Shown: positions 1 through 7,759, numbered from the stretch's first letter. The stretch: DNA of 12,278 nt from Candidatus Tectimicrobiota bacterium (GCA_016190025.1 JACPRG010000158.1:1-12278); one strand, 5' to 3'. Numbers and translations: made by a program. Notes: generated by a model from the letters alone, not told the origin.

Positions 1-248
1 GAGATGACGACGAAGAAGGGGATCACCAGGGCCGGGTTCCCCGAGGCCAGAAAGCCGAAGGCCGCGCCCGGGTTTCGGACGTACGTCAGGTTGAAGAAGC
101 CGGGGATGACGGGGATGGATTCGCCCAAGGAGAACGCGGCCCGGACGATCTCCTTCGTGACTTGGTCCAGGAGGACGACCCCCGCCGCGACGGCGATAAG
201 GAAGGAATGCTGCGCTCTCTTTGTGAAAACCGGTGCTGGAGATGCCAC
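1..248 (-). CDS. lspA: Lipoprotein signal peptidase (signal peptidase II), N-terminal part; truncated by window edge
   Basis: LspA is the inner-membrane aspartyl protease that cleaves signal peptides from diacylglyceryl-prolipoproteins. Only the first 82 codons are present. After a short polar N-terminus a hydrophobic segment (about residues 14-26) leads into DQVTK, followed by [20 protein letters not shown], which is the conserved N-x-G-x-A-F block of the family; a second hydrophobic stretch begins at the cut. The two catalytic aspartates lie further on and are outside the window. The frame is closed by TGA at 258-260, so GTG at 246-248 is the first possible start, preceded by a purine-rich GAGAGGAAGG Shine-Dalgarno. 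It lies downstream of ileS in the same direction, the common ileS-lspA order, but here a hairpin repeat intervenes. It was too short and GTG-started to appear as an obvious ORF; the identification is secure from the motifs. Confidence 0.93.
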   Translation of the reverse strand, partial: MASPAPVFTKRAQHSFLIAVAAGVVLLDQVTKEIVRAAFSLGESIPVIPGFFNLTYVRNPGAAFGFLASGNPALVIPFFVVI

Positions 249-264
249 GCCTTCCTCTCATCTC

Positions 265-280
265 AAGGCATTAAGGCATT
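265..280. repeat. Tandem 8-bp direct repeat between ileS and lspA
   Basis: The octamer AAGGCATT occurs twice, back to back and without mismatch, at 265-272 and 273-280, just upstream of the lspA ribosome binding site and 5 bp from the REP-like element. It could be a slippage product or a scar. Function unknown. Confidence 0.5.
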
Positions 281-285
281 GTGGA

Positions 286-366
286 GGGCCGGTACAGAGC
301 CCGGCCCCTACATGGGAAGGTCCATTGCAGGAAATTTTCTGTAGAGGCGGGGCTCCGTACCCGCCC
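286..366. repeat. REPIN-like element: two inverted REP-type hairpins with GTAG tetranucleotides
   Basis: Two 27-nt units, 286-312 and 340-366, are inverted copies of each other (23 of 27 identical) separated by exactly 27 nt. Unit 1 folds as GGGCCGG/CCGGCCC around the loop TACAGAGC. Unit 2, read on the minus strand, folds as GGCGGG/CCCGCC around TACGGAGC. The four differences keep the fold: two are a compensatory C-G to G-C swap in the stem, one becomes a G-U wobble in one strand's RNA, and one is in the loop. Each unit has GTAG at the foot of its hairpin, facing the spacer (341-344 on plus, 308-311 on minus). This matches the organisation of REPINs mobilised by RAYT (TnpA-REP) transposases. 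No RAYT gene lies in this window. The element sits 11 bp after the ileS stop and 37 bp before the lspA start. Confidence 0.75.
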
Positions 367-377
367 TTGGTGTTTCG

Positions 378-3173
378 TCATCCCAGGATGGAGGCGCACC
401 GGTGGCAGAGGGTGGGATGATGGGAGTCCTCTCCGACGGTGGGGAGGACCATCCAGCACCGCTCGCACTTTTCGCCCTCGGCCTTCTCCACCTGAACGGC
501 CCAGGGCTCCCCCTCGCTGTTGGAAGGGGCGAGGGCCGGTTCCGAGTTGGGCAGAATCCTTGCGGCGGAGACGATGAACAGTGCGGGGAGAGCGGCCTCG
601 TATGTTTTGAAAAAGTTGTACGCCGCACCCGCGGTGCGAATCGTGACCCTGGCGTTCAACGCGCTCCCCAGCCCCTGACTCTTCCGCGCCTCCTCCAGTT
701 GCTTCAGGACATCGTCCCGGACTTCCAGAAGCTGCCCCCACCGCTCGGCCAGGGCCTCGTCCACGTGGGCCTCGTTGACCTCCGGAAAGAGCGCCAGGTG
801 GACGCTCGCCTCGCGGCGCGCCGGAAGTGACTCCCACACCTCCTCCGCCGTGAAGGGGAGAATGGGCGCCATCAGCCGGACCATGGAGTCGGCCAATTGA
901 TAGAGGACCGTCTGGGCGCCGCGGCGCGCGGGCGAGTCGGCTTGTTCGCAGTAGAGGCGGTCCTTGATCACGTCCAGGTAGAAGGCCGAAAGGTCCACGG
1001 CGCAGAAGTTGTGAAAGGCGTGGTAGAAGGCGTGGAACTCGTAGCGGCCGAACGCCTCCCGGATTCTCCGGGTCAGCCCCGCCAGCCGGTGGAGCATCAG
1101 CCGGTCGAGCTCCGACAGCTTGTCGTAAGGGACGGCATCGCGTCCGGGGTCGAAGTCGTAGAGGTTCCCGAGCAGGAAGCGGAAGGTGTTGCGGATGCGG
1201 CGGTAGGCCTCGGCGTTCCGCTTGAGGATCTCATCCGAGATCCGCATGTCCTCGCGGTAGTCCTCGGAGGCCACCCACAGCCGGACGATCTCCGCCCCGC
1301 TCTTTTTGATCACGTCGAGGGGCGAGATGACATTCCCCAGGGACTTGGACATCTTGCGGCCCTCGGCGTCCACCACGTAGCCGTGGGTGAGGACCGTCCT
1401 GTAGGGGGCCCGGTCGCGTGTGCCGACCGCCGTCAGGAGCGAGCTGTGGAACCATCCCCGGTGCTGGTCGCTGCCCTCCAGGTACATGTCCGCGGGCCAG
1501 CCCGCGTCCGGGTCGGGCTCTATCACGGCCGCGTGGGTCACCCCGGACTCGAACCACACGTCCAGGATGTCCGTGACCTTCCGGAAGCTCTCGCCTCCAC
1601 ATGACGGACACCCCAGGCCCTGGGGCGTGAAGTCCGAGACCTCCCGGTCGAACCAGGCGTCCACCCCTTCCTTCTCGATCCACCCGGCCGCCTTCTCGGC
1701 GATCCGGGCGTCGATGACCGCCTCCCCGCAGTCCCCGCAGGTAAACGCCGTGATGGGGACGCCCCACGTGCGCTGGCGGGAGATGCACCAGTCCGGCCGG
1801 TTCTCGATCATCCCGTAGATGCGCTCGCGCCCCCAGGCGGGGAGCCACTCGACCCGGTTGATCTCCTCCAGGGCCCTTCGGCGCAGGCCGTCTTTCTCCA
1901 TGGAGATGAACCACTGGGGCGTGGCCCGGAAGATGATGGGGTTGTGGCACCGCCAGCAGTGAGGGTACTGGTGCCGGATGGTCTCTTGGGCGACGAGCCG
2001 CCCGGCTTTCTCCAGGCGCTTGACGATCTCCGGGTTGGCCTCCCAGACGCTCATCCCGCCGAACAGCGGCAGGTCCTTGTAGAACCGCCCGTGGTCGTCC
2101 ACGGGGCTCAGGACCTCGAGTCCGTAGGCCTGCCCCGTCTCGTAGTCCTCCCGGCCGTGGCCCGGGGAGGTGTGGACCGCGCCGGTCCCCTGATCCAGCG
2201 TCACGTACTCGGCCAGGACCCCGACGGAGTCGCGCTCGTAGAAGGGGTGGCGGAAGATCGCCCCTTCCAGGGATCTGCCGGTGAACCGCTTGAGGATGCG
2301 GTACTCCTTGACGCCGAAGACCTCCATCAGGGCGGGCGTCAGGCGCTCGGCCAGGATCCACCGGCGGGCCTTCCCGCCGGCCTGCGCCTCCACCAGGGCG
2401 TAGTCGTACTCCGGATGGAAGGCCACGCCCAGGTTCGCCGGGAGCGTCCAGGGGGTCGTCGTCCAGATGACGACGAAGGCGTCCCCCGGCAGGTCTCCGG
2501 CCTGCCCGCCGCGGACGTAGGGGAACTCCACGAAGATGCTGGGCGAGGTGTGGTCCTCGTACTCGACCTCGGCCTCGGCCAGGGCGGTCAGGTCGTGGGT
2601 GCACCAGTGGACGGGCTTCTTCCCCCGGTACACGGCCCCGGAGCGGAAGAACTTCCCCAGCTCGCGGACGGTGGCCGCCTCGAACCGGGGGCTCATCGTG
2701 AGATAGGGCGCGTCCCACGCCCCGTAGGCGCCGAGCCGCTCGAACTCCTCGCGCTGGATCCGGACGAACCGCTCGGCGAAGGCCCGGCAGCGCCGCCGCT
2801 TCTCGGAGGGGGGAAGGGTGTCCTTCTCCTTGCCCAGCTCCCGGTCCACCTGGTGTTCGATGGGCAGGCCGTGGCAGTCCCAGCCGGGGACGTACGGGGC
2901 GTCGAAGCCCTCCATCGCCTTGGCGCGGACGACGAAGTCCTTGATCACCTTGTTGAGGGCCGTCCCCATGTGGATGTGGCCGTTGGCGTAGGGCGGGCCG
3001 TCGTGGAGGATGAACTTGGGCGCGCCGCGCCGGGCTTGGCGGAGTTTCCCGTAGATGTCCACCTCCGCCCACCGGCGGAGCCGCTCAGGCTCGTTCACCG
3101 GCAAGTTCGCCTTCATGGGGAAGTCCGTCCGGGGGAGGTTCAGCGTGGACTTGTAATCGAGCTTTTCCGTCAT
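378..3173 (-). CDS. ileS: Isoleucyl-tRNA synthetase
   Basis: Cytoplasmic class Ia aminoacyl-tRNA synthetase that charges tRNA-Ile and hydrolyses mischarged Val-tRNA. The 931-aa length is normal for the bacterial type. The start MTEKLDYKSTLNLP is typical of bacterial IleRS. The nucleotide-binding HIGH-type motif is GHIHMG (His66-Gly70), followed by the WDCHGLPIE block. The CP1 editing domain occupies roughly residues 200-400. KMSKS is at 607-611, and WCISRQRTWGVPI and VWFESG are family signatures. The C-terminal zinc site has Cys903, Cys906, Cys923 and Cys926; an additional CxxC pair set lies near 477-480 and 522-525. The ATG at 3171-3173 fits the family start, though no good Shine-Dalgarno precedes it. 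It follows trpS by 70 bp with no convincing promoter between, so I infer co-transcription with trpS. No T-box leader is visible. Confidence 0.98.
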   Translation of the reverse strand: MTEKLDYKSTLNLPRTDFPMKANLPVNEPERLRRWAEVDIYGKLRQARRGAPKFILHDGPPYANGHIHMGTALNKVIKDFVVRAKAMEGFDAPYVPGWDCHGLPIEHQVDRELGKEKDTLPPSEKRRRCRAFAERFVRIQREEFERLGAYGAWDAPYLTMSPRFEAATVRELGKFFRSGAVYRGKKPVHWCTHDLTALAEAEVEYEDHTSPSIFVEFPYVRGGQAGDLPGDAFVVIWTTTPWTLPANLGVAFHPEYDYALVEAQAGGKARRWILAERLTPALMEVFGVKEYRILKRFTGRSLEGAIFRHPFYERDSVGVLAEYVTLDQGTGAVHTSPGHGREDYETGQAYGLEVLSPVDDHGRFYKDLPLFGGMSVWEANPEIVKRLEKAGRLVAQETIRHQYPHCWRCHNPIIFRATPQWFISMEKDGLRRRALEEINRVEWLPAWGRERIYGMIENRPDWCISRQRTWGVPITAFTCGDCGEAVIDARIAEKAAGWIEKEGVDAWFDREVSDFTPQGLGCPSCGGESFRKVTDILDVWFESGVTHAAVIEPDPDAGWPADMYLEGSDQHRGWFHSSLLTAVGTRDRAPYRTVLTHGYVVDAEGRKMSKSLGNVISPLDVIKKSGAEIVRLWVASEDYREDMRISDEILKRNAEAYRRIRNTFRFLLGNLYDFDPGRDAVPYDKLSELDRLMLHRLAGLTRRIREAFGRYEFHAFYHAFHNFCAVDLSAFYLDVIKDRLYCEQADSPARRGAQTVLYQLADSMVRLMAPILPFTAEEVWESLPARREASVHLALFPEVNEAHVDEALAERWGQLLEVRDDVLKQLEEARKSQGLGSALNARVTIRTAGAAYNFFKTYEAALPALFIVSAARILPNSEPALAPSNSEGEPWAVQVEKAEGEKCERCWMVLPTVGEDSHHPTLCHRCASILG

Positions 3174-3243
3174 TGTCTTGGTTGCGGTCCGGGACCCCGT
3201 CCGCCGGGTCGTTCCGTTTGCGCGAGGCGGCCGTCGGCTTCGT

Positions 3244-4236
3244 CTATAGGTGCATCGCGGCCTTGGCCTCGTCCAGGGTTTTTCCAGCCTCCTGGCGGGC
3301 CTTGCGGCCTCCCTCTTCGAGGATGTCCCGGACGGTGTCCGGGTCTGTCAGGATGTTCCGCCTGCGCTCCTGGATGGGTTCCAGGAAGGAGACCATGTTT
3401 CGGTGAAGGACCTTCTTGCAGTCCACGCAGCCGATGCCCGCGGTCCGGCAGCCCTCGTCGGCCCACCTCAGCTCCTCCGCTGAGGAGAAGACCTTGTGGA
3501 GGTCGTAGACGGGGCAGACGTCGGGGTTGCCGGGGTCTTGCCGGCGTTTTCTCGCCGGGTCGGTCACCATGGTCATGATCTTTTGGCGCAGGGCCTCCCC
3601 CTCGTCCCCCAGGTAGATGGCGTTTCCGTAGCTCTTGCTCATCTTCCGGCCGTCGGTTCCGGGCAGCTTGGGGACCTCGGTGAGCTTGGGCTGGGGCTCG
3701 GGAAAGACCTCGGTCTGGGTGAGGAAGTGGAAGCGGCGCACGACCTCCCGGGCCAGCTCGATGTGGGCCACCTGATCCACCCCCACCGGAACCCAGTTGG
3801 CCTTGTAGATGATGATGTCGGCCGTCTGCAGCAGGGGGTATCCCAGAAACCCGTAGGTGCCGATGTCCAGGTTGGAAAGCTGCTCCTGCTGCTCTTTGTA
3901 GCTGGGGACCCGCTCCAGCCACGCCAGCGGGGTGATCATCGACAGGAGCAGGTGGAGCTCGGCGTGCTCCGGCACGCGGGACTGGACGAACAGGGTGCTC
4001 CGCTCTGGGTCCAGGCCCGCGGCCATCCAGTCCACGGCCATCTCCAGGATGAGGCTCTGGAGCTCGCGGGTGTCGCCGTAGTCCGTGGTGAGGGCGTGCA
4101 GGTCGGCGACGAAGAAAAAACAGCGGTAGCCCCGCTGGAGGTCCACCCAGTTCTTGAGGGCGCCGAAGTGGTTGCCCAGATGCAGTCTCCCGGAAGGTCG
4201 CATCCCGCTGAGGACCCGTTCCTGTTTCATCTCCAA
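3244..4236 (-). CDS. trpS: Tryptophanyl-tRNA synthetase with predicted [4Fe-4S] cluster motif
   Basis: Class Ic synthetase that charges tRNA-Trp; 330 aa, normal for bacteria. The ATP-binding motif HLGN is at 19-22 (context PSGRLHLGNHFGAL), and KMSKS is at 198-202. The C-terminal half carries Cys241, Cys263, Cys270 and Cys273 (C-x21-C-x6-C-x2-C, context EGCRTAGIGCVDCKK). This closely matches the iron-sulfur cluster motif known from the Thermotoga maritima TrpRS (C-x22-C-x6-C-x2-C); cluster binding here is inference. Start: TTG at 4234-4236 is preferred because AGAGGA (4244-4249) lies 7 nt upstream. The ATG two codons later (4228-4230) would be 13 nt away, though it remains possible. It has its own promoter at 4312-4340, giving a leader of about 70 nt, and lies upstream of ileS. 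Confidence 0.97.
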   Translation of the reverse strand: MEMKQERVLSGMRPSGRLHLGNHFGALKNWVDLQRGYRCFFFVADLHALTTDYGDTRELQSLILEMAVDWMAAGLDPERSTLFVQSRVPEHAELHLLLSMITPLAWLERVPSYKEQQEQLSNLDIGTYGFLGYPLLQTADIIIYKANWVPVGVDQVAHIELAREVVRRFHFLTQTEVFPEPQPKLTEVPKLPGTDGRKMSKSYGNAIYLGDEGEALRQKIMTMVTDPARKRRQDPGNPDVCPVYDLHKVFSSAEELRWADEGCRTAGIGCVDCKKVLHRNMVSFLEPIQERRRNILTDPDTVRDILEEGGRKARQEAGKTLDEAKAAMHL

Positions 4237-4311
4237 ATCTCTATCCTCTTTGCCCCGGATGGCCGATGCCTCCGCCGCCCGCCAAGTTCGTGAACCTCCG
4301 TGACCGCACCC

Positions 4312-4340
4312 AATATAGAGGCTGAGGGGAAAGCGATCAA
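4312..4340 (-). promoter_or_regulatory. Sigma70-type promoter for trpS-ileS(-lspA)
   Basis: On the minus strand TTGATC (4335-4340) and TATATT (4312-4317) are separated by 17 bp, matching the sigma70 consensus at 4/6 and 5/6 positions. Transcription should start near 4305, about 70 nt upstream of trpS. The block is almost the same as the promoter at 7827-7855: both carry AATTGAT at the -35 region and GCCTCTATATTG-N-GTG (one unshared base) at the -10 region. Between this promoter and the upstream M50 stop (4341-4416) I see only GC-rich sequence and no clear terminator. Confidence 0.8.
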
Positions 4341-4416
4341 TTCGTGGGGGACGCGCCCGCCGCCGACCGGCCGGGACCTGGAGCCCTCGCAGAGGCGACC
4401 GCCGCCCTCTCCCCGA

Positions 4417-5043
4417 TCAGAGCCCGTAGAGGGAGATCAGGCCCTCGATGACGGGGAAGATCGTATAGTCGAGCACCCGAAAAAAGATGAGGCCGAGCAA
4501 AATGAGAAAGCCGTAGGGCTCAATCCGGCTGTAGGTCAAGGCGCTCCGCGGCGGGAGCAGCCCGTTCAGGATCCGTCCCCCGTCCAGGGGAGGGACCGGA
4601 ATCAGGTTGAAGACCATCAGCGCCAGGTTGATGACCACGCACCGCTGGATGATCAGGAAAAGGGGCGTGTGCCCCCAAAAGGCGTCTCCCCGGTACGGGA
4701 CCGGCATCCAATGATAGATCCCGACGAAGACCGTCGCCAGAAACAGGTTCGAGGCCGGGCCGGCGAGGGCGATCCACATCATGTCCTGGCGGGGCCGCCT
4801 CAGGTTCCGCACGTCCACGGGGACGGGCTTCGCCCACCCGATGAAGCGCGTGACGACCAAGACCAGCGTTCCGAGCACGTCCAGGTGTTTCAAGGGGTTC
4901 AGGGTCACCCGGCCCAGCATACGGGCGGTGGGGTCGCCCAGCCGGTCGGCCATCCAGCCGTGGGCCGCCTCGTGAATGGAAATGGCCAGCAGGAACGCCG
5001 GCAGCGTCACGGCGAGCTGCTGGATTATGAGATTGACGTTCAC
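4417..5043 (-). CDS. Site-2 protease family M50 intramembrane metalloprotease, minimal form
   Basis: Membrane-embedded zinc metalloprotease of the M50B type. Zinc-binding HEAAH is at 24-28 inside the first membrane segment, which also contains the catalytic Glu25. NPLKHLDVLGT (49-59) and PVPVD (74-78) follow. LAGPASN (93-99) opens the next membrane helix, and NLIPVPPLDGG (146-156) supplies the third zinc ligand, Asp154. With 208 aa and no PDZ domain it belongs to the short group, unlike RseP. The substrate is unknown; members of this group are often found beside trpS. The start is GTG at 5041-5043 with a G-rich Shine-Dalgarno (AGAGGGGGGAA) about 10 nt upstream. It follows the nucleotidyltransferase gene by 79 bp in the same direction, where I see no promoter, so it is probably transcribed from the 7827-7855 promoter. 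Confidence 0.95.
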   Translation of the reverse strand: MNVNLIIQQLAVTLPAFLLAISIHEAAHGWMADRLGDPTARMLGRVTLNPLKHLDVLGTLVLVVTRFIGWAKPVPVDVRNLRRPRQDMMWIALAGPASNLFLATVFVGIYHWMPVPYRGDAFWGHTPLFLIIQRCVVINLALMVFNLIPVPPLDGGRILNGLLPPRSALTYSRIEPYGFLILLGLIFFRVLDYTIFPVIEGLISLYGL

Positions 5044-5122
5044 GGATTCGGCTTCCCCCCTCTGGCGTCGAAGTCACGCCGGCATCAAAAATGGGGACTC
5101 TTACCAAAACGCCCGAACCCTG

Positions 5123-7759
5123 TCAATGCTGCGCCTGCAGGGTCAGGTGCCGGCGGACAAAGGCGCGTTCGTGCACGGCCCCGGGCTCGATGAGGCCGTC
5201 CAGGAGCGCATCCCGGGTGGCCTCCAGGAGCTTCTTGTACAGCGGGCCCGGCTCCACTCCCATGGCCATCAGGTCGCGCCCGCCGATGGCGGGTTTCACG
5301 TCCTTCAGGTGGGTCAGGTACAAAGAGATGCCCTTTTTCGCCTGCTGGGAGGGGGCGAAGGCCAGGGCGAACAGGACGGTCTCAAGTTCGAGGGGCCGCA
5401 GAAGCCGGTGCACGGCGCTCAGCGTGATCTCCTCCGCGGAGAGTCCGGCCAGGACGTCCACCGTGTCCCGGCGGGCCCGGAGGACCCGGGCGCAGCGGCG
5501 TCCGGGCAGGGCCAGCCGGGCGCACGCGGCCCCCACCTCGGGATCGGTCATCTCGCCGAGGAGCCCCAGGAAATACACCATCCAGGTCTCCACCTCCTGG
5601 CCGGTGAAGAGCAGCTTGTACCAGGCGAGGACTTGCTCGATCTCCCGGAAGCGCCGCCGCAGGAGCTCGGTCTCCCGGAGTTTCGGGTGGATGAACCGCA
5701 ACAGCTTCAGCCGGCCCAGGTGGGCGACGTACCGCCAGGGCTCGGGCTCGGAGAGGATGAGCTGCAGCTCCGTGAAGAGCCGCTTCCCGGAGAGGCGGTC
5801 GAACAGGTTGCTTCGCACGGCACTCTCCAGCAGGAAGCGCGTCTGCGAGCCGATGGTGAACCCGTAGCGCTCCGCGAACCGGACGGCCCGAAAGGCCCGG
5901 GTCGGGTCCTCGACGAAGCTCAGGTTGTGGAGGACGCGGATGACCTTGTCCTTCAGGTCGCGCTTCGCCCCGAAGAAGTCCAGAAGCCTCCAGGCTCCCA
6001 GGCCGTTGAGCTGGATGGCCATGGCGTTGATGGTGAAGTCCCGCCGGTAGAGGTCGGTCCGGATGTCGCTCATCTCGACGACGGGAAGCGCCGCGGGCCG
6101 CTCGTAGTATTCGGCGCGGGTCGTCGCCACGTCTACTTTCCGGCCGCCGGGCAGCGTGACCACGGCGGTCCCGTACCGGGGATGCGATCTGCACCGGCCG
6201 CCCGGCGCCTCCGCCAGGCGCCGCGCCAGGGCGATCCCGTCTCCCTCGACCACGAGGTCCACGTCCAGGTTTTCGATCCCCATCAGCAGGTCCCGGACGA
6301 AGCCGCCGACCACGTAGACGATGTGGCCCAGCTCGTCCGCCGCCTCGGCCGCCTGCTCGAGGACCTCGTACAGGGGTTTGGCGAGGCGTTCGCGGACCAT
6401 CGTCCGCACGCCCCGCAGGTGCGGCTTGCGGGACCGCAGGTCGGGCCGCTGCGCGTCCTCGTGAAGGAAGCGGAGGATGTCCCCCCGGGAGATCACCCCG
6501 GCCAGCCGGGACGGGCCCTGTTCCGGACCGTCTTTCCGGAGGATGGGGATGAGCTTTTGCCGGCGGCCCAGGATCAGGTCGATGGCCCGCTCGGCGGGGT
6601 CGTCCCGGGTCAGGGTCTCGAATTCCCGGCTCATGTAATCCCGCACCCGCTCCCCGCCGAGGCCGTGGAAGATGGCCTTTTCCGCCACGGGCCGGGTGAT
6701 GAGGCCGGCCACCCGCTCGCCTTCCATCACGGGCAGCGTGTTGAGGTTGTACCGGGTCATCAGGCCGGCGGCCTCGCGGATGGGGGCGTCCGCCCGGACG
6801 GTCCGGGCGGAGGAGACCATGATCTCGCCGACCTTGCGGCGCCGGTGAGTTTCACGGTGGAGCCACTCGACCAGGCGGTCGCGCGCCTGGAACAGCGTAA
6901 GGTCCTTGATGGACGCCGAGGCGGCGGAGGGATGCCCGCCCCCGCCGAAGACGGCCGCGGCGGCGGCGGCGTCCACCTCCGCAGCCCGGCTCCGGGCCAC
7001 CAGCTGCACCTTGTCCCCCATCCGGACCAGGAAGAAGAAGGCGGGCACGTCGGCGGCGGCGCGGAACTTCTGCGCCACCAGGGCGAGGTCTTCCACGTAG
7101 CTCTCCCGGGAGGCCGTGGCGACGGCGACCGGCACGCCGAGCACGTGGAGGGATTCGGCGGACTCCACCAGCTCGTGGAGAAGGGAGACCTGCGCCGGAT
7201 TCAGCTCCCGGTGCAGCAGGTCTCCGATCGCCGTGAGGTCCGCCCCGCAGGAGACGAGGTAGGCCGCCGCCTCCAGGTCCTCGGGCGTGGTATTGATGGA
7301 TGAAAAGCTCCGGGTGTCCTCGTGGATGCCCAGGTTGAACAGGGTGGCCTCATGCGGCGTGATGAGCACTGCGCGCTCTTTGAGGAGGCGGACCAGGATC
7401 GTCGTCGTGGCCCCCACGGGTCGCACGTCCTCGAAGTCCGCCCGGAAGTCGCGGACGGCGTCGGCGTGGTGATCGTAGACGTGGACCTCGACGTCCCCGC
7501 GATCCAGGAGCGACGCCAAATCCCCCAGCCGGCCTCTGGACTGGGTGTCCACGATAATGACCCGCCGGACTGCGTTCAGGTCCACTTGGCGCAGCTTGAG
7601 GATCCGCAGAGGGGGGTGTCCCGCTTGCAGGTATTCCCGGACCGATGCCTCCTGGGAGCCGGGAAAGACCAGCGAGGCGCCGGGGTAGAGCTTCCCGGCG
7701 GCGGCCATGGCCGCCAGGCAGTCGAAATCCGCACTGATGTGCGCCGTGACGATCTCCAT
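5123..7759 (-). CDS. DHH-CBS-CBS fused tRNA nucleotidyltransferase/poly(A) polymerase
   Basis: Class II nucleotidyltransferase fused to a phosphoesterase. Domains in order: DHH phosphoesterase (HISADFDC at 7-14, DTQ at 71-73, DHH at 96-98); DHHA1 nucleic-acid-binding part with GGGGH near 271-275; two CBS domains (about 309-365 and 370-425) that may sense adenine nucleotides; and the polymerase head (GGFVRDLLMG near 485, metal-binding DVDLVV near 500, RRDFTINAMAI near 570, EDPTRAFRAVRFAERYGF near 610) with a C-terminal tRNA-binding body. Fusions of this layout add A or CCA to tRNA 3' ends, or act as poly(A) polymerases; which activity applies cannot be read here. The frame is open up to 7855, but that extension overlaps the promoter. 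No ATG, GTG or TTG lies between the expected transcript start and ATG 7757-7759, so the protein is 878 aa. Family recognition is firm. Confidence 0.95.
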   Translation of the reverse strand: MEIVTAHISADFDCLAAMAAAGKLYPGASLVFPGSQEASVREYLQAGHPPLRILKLRQVDLNAVRRVIIVDTQSRGRLGDLASLLDRGDVEVHVYDHHADAVRDFRADFEDVRPVGATTTILVRLLKERAVLITPHEATLFNLGIHEDTRSFSSINTTPEDLEAAAYLVSCGADLTAIGDLLHRELNPAQVSLLHELVESAESLHVLGVPVAVATASRESYVEDLALVAQKFRAAADVPAFFFLVRMGDKVQLVARSRAAEVDAAAAAAVFGGGGHPSAASASIKDLTLFQARDRLVEWLHRETHRRRKVGEIMVSSARTVRADAPIREAAGLMTRYNLNTLPVMEGERVAGLITRPVAEKAIFHGLGGERVRDYMSREFETLTRDDPAERAIDLILGRRQKLIPILRKDGPEQGPSRLAGVISRGDILRFLHEDAQRPDLRSRKPHLRGVRTMVRERLAKPLYEVLEQAAEAADELGHIVYVVGGFVRDLLMGIENLDVDLVVEGDGIALARRLAEAPGGRCRSHPRYGTAVVTLPGGRKVDVATTRAEYYERPAALPVVEMSDIRTDLYRRDFTINAMAIQLNGLGAWRLLDFFGAKRDLKDKVIRVLHNLSFVEDPTRAFRAVRFAERYGFTIGSQTRFLLESAVRSNLFDRLSGKRLFTELQLILSEPEPWRYVAHLGRLKLLRFIHPKLRETELLRRRFREIEQVLAWYKLLFTGQEVETWMVYFLGLLGEMTDPEVGAACARLALPGRRCARVLRARRDTVDVLAGLSAEEITLSAVHRLLRPLELETVLFALAFAPSQQAKKGISLYLTHLKDVKPAIGGRDLMAMGVEPGPLYKKLLEATRDALLDGLIEPGAVHERAFVRRHLTLQAQH

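Noticed and set aside
341..352. Shared word TAGAGGCGG between the REP-like unit and the promoter at 7827-7855
   Set aside because: Nine bases in GC-rich DNA with no wider alignment; the promoter region does not fold into the REP hairpin.
346..365. Intrinsic terminator of ileS
   Set aside because: The hairpin is real but is followed on the minus strand by TCTACAGAAAATTT rather than a T-tract, and its inverted partner 27 nt away fits a REP pair better; partial termination cannot be excluded.
4..420. A 138-codon plus-strand frame at the left edge
   Set aside because: It is antisense to lspA, whose N-terminal motifs are clear on the minus strand, and runs through the REP-like repeat.
3174..3243. 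T-box leader or attenuator upstream of ileS
   Set aside because: The gap is only 70 bp, has no AGGGTGGNACCGCG-like T-box sequence and no terminator hairpin with a T-run; the trpS leader is likewise too short.
1944..3578. A 544-codon open frame on the plus strand
   Set aside because: Antisense to ileS and trpS, both certain from motifs; the translation has no recognisable domain.
4976..7303. A 775-codon open frame on the plus strand
   Set aside because: It lies entirely antisense to the nucleotidyltransferase gene and the M50 gene start, has low-complexity Gly/Pro/Arg/Asp-rich translation and no family motif; typical of antisense frames in GC-rich DNA.
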